From: Lysobacter_F sp035645555
Lineage (GTDB): Bacteria > Pseudomonadota > Gammaproteobacteria > Xanthomonadales > Xanthomonadaceae
NCBI GenBank assembly: GCA_035645555.1
Contig: DASQMI010000083.1
Location: 1 to 28,779, forward strand
Length of the DNA stretch: 28,779 nucleotides
Direction of reading: 5' to 3'
In this document: positions 23,026 to 28,779 of the stretch, piece by piece
How the letters are laid out: each line of letters starts with the position of its first letter
How positions within the stretch are numbered: position 1 is the stretch's first letter
Program-made: the position numbers and the translations under genes
Notes under the pieces: generated by a model
Seen by the model: only the letters and a program-made list of their open reading frames with translations
Told to the model about the DNA's origin: nothing
Databases searched by the model: none

Positions 23026-23424
23026 ATGCTGACCGCACCTTCCCATGCCGCACCGCCCACGGCTGTCTCCAACGCCGAACGCGCTTTCTACGTCGAACTG
23101 GGCCAGCGCATCGCCGCCTTGCGCCGCGAACGCGGCATGACGCAGGTGGAACTGGCCGAACACCTCGGTGTCGCCCAACAGACGCTCGCGCATTACGAAG
23201 CCGGCCGCTTGCGCTTGCTGGCCGGCGCGTTGCCGACCTTGGCCGCACAGCTCGAAGTCAGTGTCGAAGAATTAATTGGCACGCCGGCCAAACGTGGCGC
23301 CGGCAAGCGTGGGGCGGCGCCGAAGCTGCAACAGCAACTCGAACAACTCAGCCGCCTGCCGCGAGCCAAGCAGCGTTTCGTCAGCGAGATGCTCGACTCG
23401 GTGCTCGCGCAGGCGGCGCGTTGA
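23026..23424 (+). CDS. XRE-family helix-turn-helix regulator
   Basis: A 132-residue DNA-binding protein. The HTH_3 domain spans about 21-77: VELGQRIAALRRERGMTQVE, then LAEHLGVAQQTLAHYEAG and LPTLAAQLEVSVEELIG. The tail (82-130) is basic then helical (KLQQQLEQLSRLPRAKQRFV), probably for dimerisation. Such proteins act as repressors, often of themselves or of adjacent toxin or mobile genes. Unlike its neighbours it has the GC content of the core genome, and it is the only plus-strand gene of the RHS region. It is flanked by a candidate operator and a strong palindromic terminator. What it regulates here is not shown. Confidence 0.85.
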   Translation: MLTAPSHAAPPTAVSNAERAFYVELGQRIAALRRERGMTQVELAEHLGVAQQTLAHYEAGRLRLLAGALPTLAAQLEVSVEELIGTPAKRGAGKRGAAPKLQQQLEQLSRLPRAKQRFVSEMLDSVLAQAAR

Positions 23425-23437
23425 CACCGATACAACA

Positions 23438-23457
23438 AGCCCCGCATATGCGGGGCT
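23438..23457. terminator. Perfect palindrome between convergent genes, likely bidirectional terminator
   Basis: 23438-23457 is AGCCCCGCATATGCGGGGCT, a perfect 20-base palindrome flanked by AACA on the left and TTGTT on the right. It lies 14 bp after the XRE stop and 8 bp from the stop of the convergent membrane gene, so it can end transcription from both sides. Confidence 0.65.
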
Positions 23458-23464
23458 CGCTTGT

Positions 23465-23746
23465 TCACACAAAGAACATTTTGGGTAGCAAAAGAACAAA
23501 AACCAACGGAAGAGATAATGCCCCCCAGAAGAAGGGGGCAAGCCTACTCCGCGATTTAAGGCGCCCAACGATCCAAAGGATGCACGCGATTACGGCCCCA
23601 ACTACGTAAAACGGAATCGTGTAAACCCCGATCCCTTGCCACGCAAAGATCCCGCGATAGTTGAAGGCAATAAATCCAACGGCAGTAAGGACCGCAACAG
23701 TCGTTGCGATCCAGTGGAAAAGATTATTTTCCATTCTTTGAGTCAC
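23465..23746 (-). CDS. Small three-helix membrane protein, probable immunity to the lipase-like effector
   Basis: A 93-residue protein with three hydrophobic helices (about 12-29, 41-60, 70-91), not a recognised family. It starts with GTG at 23746 preceded by GAGGTGAG, only 4 bp after the stop of the alpha/beta-hydrolase frame; an ATG at 23734 is the alternative. Lower GC than the core genome. Antibacterial lipases act on the membrane, and their immunity proteins are often membrane or lipoproteins set directly after them, so an immunity role fits. No direct proof is in the sequence. It ends 8 bp from a palindromic terminator shared with the XRE gene. Confidence 0.7.
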   Translation of the reverse strand: MTQRMENNLFHWIATTVAVLTAVGFIAFNYRGIFAWQGIGVYTIPFYVVGAVIACILWIVGRLKSRSRLAPFFWGALSLPLVFVLLLPKMFFV

Positions 23747-23750
23747 TTGC

Positions 23751-24240
23751 TCACCTCAGCCCTTCTGCGTAAAGCGCTCTCGCCAAAGCCTGCCTTCTTG
23801 CATGCCCTTCTGGTGAACTAGGGGCGTAGTAGAAGTGGCCTGTTTCCTTAGCCATTTGCACCCCTAACACAGGTGCAATCATGTTCAAAGTTCTCTGTGG
23901 CATGCCCGCATAGATCAGATCACCGCGGTTGCGCAAGTTGATAATCAGCGTGTTCTGAATGCTCTCTGTTCAAATAAATCGCGAAGAAACGGCTTCCCAA
24001 TTGGCGACCCGATCAATACGAGGTTGTTAACAACGCCTCCAGACTTGGCGTATTCGTCCGCAACCGAGCGGCAACCAGCGAGCCATACGAATAGCCGATC
24101 AGGTTGAATTGCCCACTCGTCTTACCGGCATCGGATTGTGTGAGCTTGACGTAGCCGTATCCCAGACGACGCACCTGGATGCCGTTGGACTGGTGCAGCA
24201 ACTCCGTGACCTGCCCTGTCGTGGCCAAGTACGAGGCCCT
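23751..24240 (-). pseudogene. Broken alpha/beta-hydrolase (lipase-like) effector fused to an RHS fragment
   Basis: Three frames join into one protein. Frame A (to about 24065): LLHQSNGIQVRRLGYGY (an RHS piece), then FNLIGYSYGSLVAA with the nucleophile Ser in G-Y-S-Y-G. Frame B (about 24060-23970): ADEYAKSGGVVNNLVLIGSP and FLRDLFEQ. Frame C (about 23968-23751): ESIQNTLIINLRNRGDLIYA, then LGVQMAKETGHFYYAPSSPE. Candidate triad residues are that Ser, the Asp of NRGD and the His of TGHF. Two indels, near 24060-24075 and 23957-23971, break it. Such hydrolases are known RHS or type VI secretion effectors that attack phospholipids; this one is dead as written. Only the part after the RHS piece is the catalytic domain, and its N-terminal portion is missing. 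The membrane gene 4 bp downstream is its likely former immunity gene. Confidence 0.72.
24151..24198 (-). repeat. RHS-derived 48-bp repeat (second copy at 22319-22366)
   Basis: 24151-24198 and 22319-22366 agree at 45 of 48 positions and encode LHQSNGIQVRRLGYGY and LHQANGIQVRRPGYGY on the minus strand. Similarity stops at the same codon (GYGY) in both: one copy goes on into RHS repeats and the other into the lipase-like domain. The repeat is thus a recombination point for swapping C-terminal modules. Confidence 0.8.
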
Positions 24241-24427
24241 GTCTGCAGCGCATCGCCGAACGTTCCAGGGTCGGCTGGTGGCGTGTTGACGCCGCCCAGC
24301 CTGCGGTAGATCGCGCCTGTTGCCTTGTTGCCTCCCAGCTTTGCCGGAGCTCGCGTCAAAAGGGCCTCTCTATACCGTCCAGACACGCGCTTGTTCGTGC
24401 TGATGTGAAGGATGGGGCCGTCTGCGA
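24241..24427 (-). other. Unassigned coding-like remnant
   Basis: From just after the 24428 gene stop, the minus strand reads DGPILHISTNKRVSGRYREA then LLTRAPAKLGGNKATGAIYR and GVNTPPADPGTFGDALQTG without a stop before running out of frame with the RHS piece. The HISTNK part vaguely recalls HHI/ATNK motifs of HNH-type RHS nucleases, but the conserved His pair and downstream residues are lacking. No start with a ribosome site was found. I see a probable toxin-module scrap and nothing more. Confidence 0.3.
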
Positions 24428-24793
24428 CTAGAGAACGTGGATGTTGTCAACTTCGAAGTCCAGCGAACCGTCACCTCGTTCGGCAATCGTGCACTCAACG
24501 GATAGATCAGAGCGCCCCTCCTCTCTTGCCCATAAATCTGACGGATGATCGAGCGCGTGGGCCGCGACTGACGCTGCCTCGCTAGCGGACAACGATCTCG
24601 CGGCCCTCAGACCGTCTTCATCAAGCCAAGCCTCAGGGTCAGGCACATCGAGATGGGCTTTGATAACAGTGGCACGGTCGGCAGGAGCAGGGGCCCGCGA
24701 ACACGCGCAGCCTCCTGTAGCGACCAGTGCAAGCAGGGCCACAATCGCAGCCCGCCAAAACCCGCCGATCGGCAGCGGGGCGGATCCGTCCAT
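24428..24793 (-). CDS. Uncharacterised secreted or lipoprotein-like protein
   Basis: A 121-residue protein. The start ATG 24793 has a good ribosome site (GAGGG). Residues 13-31 are a hydrophobic signal (WRAAIVALLALVATGGCAC) with Cys29/Cys31 in a poor lipobox, so lipoprotein or plain secreted are both possible. The rest (about 90 residues) is acidic and has no recognised domain: VIKAHLDVPDPEAWLDEDGL and a C-terminal SLDFEVDNIHVL. It is the most upstream gene on the minus strand in the RHS region, next to the tRNA gene. An immunity role is possible from context only. Upstream in-frame codons back to 24934 are noncoding-looking and overlap the tRNA. Confidence 0.6.
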   Translation of the reverse strand: MDGSAPLPIGGFWRAAIVALLALVATGGCACSRAPAPADRATVIKAHLDVPDPEAWLDEDGLRAARSLSASEAASVAAHALDHPSDLWAREEGRSDLSVECTIAERGDGSLDFEVDNIHVL

Positions 24794-24900
24794 GAGTCCC
24801 TCAAAGTACGCACAGCACCTGAGTGAACCATGGGTGGCTGGACCATCCCCTGGAGAAGCCAACCTATGGGGTCCCGCACACCCTCCGCGTGGTCCATGAG

Positions 24901-24976
24901 TGGTGGGCCCACCAGGACTCGAACCTGGAACCAAAGGATTATGAGTCCTCTGCTCTAACCATTGAGCTATAGGCCC
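24901..24976 (-). tRNA. tRNA with CAT anticodon, probably tRNA-Ile2 (lysidine-modified), Met possible
   Basis: A complete 76-nt cloverleaf with encoded CCA (24901-24903). Acceptor GGGCCTA pairs with TGGGCCC, the D-loop reads AGCTCAATGGTTAGAGCA and the T-arm CCAGGTTCGAGTCCTGG. The anticodon loop CTCATAA gives CAT. The anticodon-stem region and D-arm resemble E. coli ileX (tRNA-Ile2, where C34 becomes lysidine to read AUA) more than elongator Met; I favour Ile but cannot prove it. The tRNA borders the RHS-cassette region and may mark an insertion edge. Confidence 0.93.
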
Positions 24977-24987
24977 GTCGCCGGCGC

Positions 24988-25016
24988 ATTATCCGGCGTG
25001 CGCGTGCGGAAGCGAA
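24988..25016 (-). promoter_or_regulatory. Promoter of the CAT tRNA gene
   Basis: Read on the minus strand, GATAAT (plus 24988-24993) matches the -10 consensus at five of six positions, 11 bp before the tRNA 5' end. The -35 position (25011-25016, TTCGCT) is weak. Confidence 0.5.
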
Positions 25017-25053
25017 GCGGCGGCGACCACCGCATGCGGCCGCCGCGGAAACG

Positions 25054-25079
25054 ACAAGGCCCGCCGAGGCGGGCCTTGT
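25054..25079 (-). terminator. rpoD transcription terminator
   Basis: ACAAGGCCCGCC (25054-25065) and GGCGGGCCTTGT (25068-25079) are perfect inverted arms around GA, 22 bp after the rpoD stop. On the minus strand the stem is followed by CGTTTCC, a poor T tract, so the stop may be partial. Confidence 0.72.
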
Positions 25080-25100
25080 GCGTTGCCGGGAGCGGCGACG

Positions 25101-26948
<1,848 letters not shown>

Positions 26949-27019
26949 GGGCTGCGCCACCGGAAATGGGAGGGTAGAGAACGCTCCAGTATACCAGCCC
27001 GGCCGGGGTGCGCCCGGCG

Positions 27020-27460
27020 TCAAGGCCGCAGGAGGAACGTCACCGGGCCGTCGTTGACCAGGCTGACCATCATATGGGCACCGAAACGGCCGGTTTCCAC
27101 CGGGCCCCGATGGCGTTCACGGCAAGTCGCCACGAGCCGGTTGAAAACCGGTTCAGCGAGCGCCGGCGCGGCCGCGGTGCTGAAGCTCGGCCGCATTCCG
27201 CCGCGGGTGTCCGCGGCCAGGGTGAACTGGCTGACCAGCAGCAGGCCGCCGCCTGTCTCGTTCAGGCTCCGGTTCATCCGCCCCGCCTCGTCGGCGAATA
27301 CCCGGTAGCCGAGCAGCCGTTCGGCCATGCGCGCGACTTCGCGCTCGCCGTCCTCGGGTTCGACCCCGACCAGGGCCAGCAGGCCCGGGCCGATCGCGCC
27401 GATCACGGTGCCGTCGACGCTGACGGCGGCTTCGCGGACGCGCTGGATCAGGGCGAGCAT
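27020..27460 (-). CDS. dtd: D-aminoacyl-tRNA deacylase
   Basis: A 146-residue enzyme that hydrolyses D-amino acids mischarged on tRNA, protecting translation. The typical start MLALIQRVREAAVSVDG matches Dtd proteins (MIALIQRV), followed by GLLALVGVEPEDGEREVARM, the active-site motif SQFTLAAD and the C-terminal NDGPVTFLL with its Gly-Pro. Length is standard. The chosen ATG at 27460 aligns with the family start; an upstream in-frame extension exists but adds nothing family-like. The gene lies between rpoD (same strand, 71 bp away) and the divergent acyltransferase gene. A Dtd function also fits with the Asp/Glu racemase in the window, though no direct link is implied. Confidence 0.96.
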   Translation of the reverse strand: MLALIQRVREAAVSVDGTVIGAIGPGLLALVGVEPEDGEREVARMAERLLGYRVFADEAGRMNRSLNETGGGLLLVSQFTLAADTRGGMRPSFSTAAAPALAEPVFNRLVATCRERHRGPVETGRFGAHMMVSLVNDGPVTFLLRP

Positions 27461-27547
27461 GCGGACGATGGCTGTGGAGACGGCCACGTAGTGTCGCCGC
27501 ATTGGCGGCCGCGCAGGAAGCACGCGGCGCTTGGCTAGACTGGGTCG

Positions 27548-28468
27548 ATGGCCCAACTCGTCGCCCGCCTGCTGTTCCTGCTCGCCGCCGCGTTCGCGCG
27601 GCTGCCGTGGCCGTGGCTGCGGCGCATCGCCGATGCGCTGGCGTCGCTGTGGATCCGCCGCGACGCGCGCGAGAGCCGGGTCGCCCGACGCAATCTCGAG
27701 CTGGCCTATCCGGAGCTGCTGCCGGGCGAACGCACGCAGTGGCACCGCGCGATCCTGCGCACCACCGCGCGCCAGGCGCTGGAGACGCTGCGGCTGTGGA
27801 CGCGACCGCCGGCGCGCAACCTGCCGCTGATCCGCGAGACCAGCGGGGTGGAACTGTTCGAACAGGCGCGTGCGGACGGCCGCGGGGTGATCGTGGCCGC
27901 GCCGCACTACGGCAACTGGGAGCTATTGAACCAATGGCTGGCGTCGCGCACGCCGCTCGCGATCCTGTACCGGCCGCCGGAGTCGGCGATCGGCGAGGCG
28001 TTCCTCAACCACGTGCGCGCGGCGTTCGGCGACCGCGTCACCCAGGTGCGCGCGGAAGGGCCGGCGATCCGCCAGCTGTTCAAGCTGCTCAAGGACGGCG
28101 GCGTGGTCGGCATCCTGCCCGACCAGCAGCCGAAGGCCGGCGACGGCGAGTTCGCGCCGTTCTTCGGCGTGCAGGCGCTGACCATGACCCTGCTGGGCCG
28201 CCTGGCCCAGCGCACCGGCGCGTGCGTGCTGTTCGCCTACTGCGAGCGGCTGGAGGCCGGCCGCAATGGCGAGCCTGCGTTCGCGCTGCGCTTCGAGGCC
28301 GCGCCGGAGGACATCGCCGATACCGATCCGCAGTACGCGGTGGCTGCGCTCAATGCCGCCGTCGAACGCATCGCGCGGCGCGATCCGGCGCAGTACCAGT
28401 GGACCTACAAACGCTATACGCTGCGGCCGCCGGGTTCCGGCGAACGCAATCCGTATCCGCCGCACTGA
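27548..28468 (+). CDS. LpxL/HtrB-type lipid A biosynthesis acyltransferase
   Basis: A 306-residue inner-membrane acyltransferase. A hydrophobic N-terminal anchor (about 5-20) precedes the catalytic motif H-x4-E, seen at H120 to E125 in APHYGNWELLNQW, with further conserved blocks ILYRPPESAIGEAFLNHVR, GGVVGILPDQQPKAGDG (the DQ block) and QYQWTYKRYTLRPPG at the end. Enzymes of this family move an acyl chain from ACP to lipid A (secondary acylation) in lipopolysaccharide synthesis. Which of the LpxL/LpxM/LpxP specificities it has cannot be told. The start ATG 27548 is the first in frame, and TAGACT at 27536 may be its -10, giving a short leader. Confidence 0.9.
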   Translation: MAQLVARLLFLLAAAFARLPWPWLRRIADALASLWIRRDARESRVARRNLELAYPELLPGERTQWHRAILRTTARQALETLRLWTRPPARNLPLIRETSGVELFEQARADGRGVIVAAPHYGNWELLNQWLASRTPLAILYRPPESAIGEAFLNHVRAAFGDRVTQVRAEGPAIRQLFKLLKDGGVVGILPDQQPKAGDGEFAPFFGVQALTMTLLGRLAQRTGACVLFAYCERLEAGRNGEPAFALRFEAAPEDIADTDPQYAVAALNAAVERIARRDPAQYQWTYKRYTLRPPGSGERNPYPPH

Positions 28469-28483
28469 CGCCTGGGGAGGCCC

Positions 28484-28540
28484 ATGTCGCGACGCCTGCT
28501 GGTACTGCCGTCCGCGCTGCCGCGCGAGGCGGCGCGATGA
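28484..28540 (+). CDS. 18-codon upstream ORF coupled to the next gene
   Basis: A short frame, MSRRLLVLPSALPREAAR, starts 16 bp after the acyltransferase stop with an excellent ribosome site GGGGAGG (28474-28480). Its stop overlaps the start of the membrane gene (ATGA, 28537-28540). It is too short for a known fold and is probably a translational coupling leader, or a fortuitous ORF. Confidence 0.4.
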   Translation: MSRRLLVLPSALPREAAR

Positions 28541-28779
28541 ACGCGCCCGACTCCGCCCTGCCGCCGGACGCCGGCTGGCAACCGCTGCCCGCGCGGGCGC
28601 GCGCGCTGCTGATGCTCGACATGCTGCCGCGCGCACTGCCGGCGGCGGTGCCGGCGTTCGTGCTGGCGGTCTACCTCGGCGCGCCGCGCTGGACGACGGG
28701 CGCCGCCTGTATCGCAGCCGCGGTGCTGTTCGCGCTTTGGCTCGGCGCGCGTGCGCACCGCTACGCGCGCTGGCGGCTG
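28537..28779 (+). CDS. PH-domain membrane protein, YdbS-like (3' part cut by window edge)
   Basis: The first 81 codons are visible. The protein opens with a Pro/Ala-rich segment then PLPARARALLMLDMLP, and two hydrophobic stretches (about 33-50 and 56-70, then basic residues ARAHRYARWRL). This is the N-terminal arrangement of YdbS-like bacterial PH-domain proteins, which have two membrane helices ahead of a PH fold. The PH part is off the window, so the assignment is tentative. Its start codon overlaps the stop of the 18-codon ORF, and it follows the acyltransferase gene on the same strand. Confidence 0.6.
   Translation, partial: MNAPDSALPPDAGWQPLPARARALLMLDMLPRALPAAVPAFVLAVYLGAPRWTTGAACIAAAVLFALWLGARAHRYARWRL

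Noticed and set aside
20000..24900. Insertion sequence, transposase or CRISPR array in the accessory region
   Set aside because: No transposase or integrase frame, no terminal inverted repeats, and the repeats seen are RHS duplications without regular spacers.

Overview
The window is GC-rich chromosomal DNA from a gammaproteobacterium, most likely a Lysobacter/Luteimonas-type member of the Xanthomonadaceae. The grounds are codon use, the block tRNA(CAT) - rpoD - dtd - lipid A acyltransferase - PH-domain membrane protein, and the many sensor kinases. No database search was possible, so family names rest on motifs and remembered sequences.

Region 1 (1-11.4 kb) is regulatory and metabolic core-like DNA. 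It holds a MarR regulator with a downstream GNAT acetyltransferase and two matching operators, a CheY-like receiver followed by a hybrid kinase, a MocR-type regulator divergent from an aspartate/glutamate racemase, an orphan PAS-PAS HWE-type kinase, an HU-like DNA-binding protein with a clear terminator, and a LysR regulator divergent from a wrbA-MFS operon. The N-terminus of the hybrid kinase looks like the ethylene-binding domain of plant ETR1, including the copper-ligand Cys and His.

Region 2 (11.4-19.9 kb) has a divergent UhpA/UhpB-like two-component pair, a probably acquired helix-hairpin-helix-like gene next to a broken remnant of an aminoglycoside 3-N-acetyltransferase-like gene, a LytS/LytTR two-component operon, and a periplasmic thiol-redox operon (ScsB/DsbD-like transporter plus a redoxin).

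Region 3 (about 20.0-24.8 kb) is accessory DNA of lower and uneven GC, a graveyard of RHS polymorphic-toxin cassettes. It contains RHS fragments, a frameshifted toxin tail whose stop overlaps (ATGA) a lipoprotein gene, a second toxin-tail remnant overlapping (ATGA) a probable orphan immunity gene, a frameshifted alpha/beta-hydrolase (lipase-like) effector followed at once by a small three-helix membrane protein, an XRE regulator, and short near-identical RHS duplications that mark recombination points. No intact RHS N-terminus or transposase is present.

Region 4 (24.9-28.8 kb) returns to core genome: a CAT-anticodon tRNA, rpoD, dtd, an LpxL/HtrB-like acyltransferase, and an 18-codon upstream ORF coupled by ATGA overlap to a membrane gene cut by the window edge.
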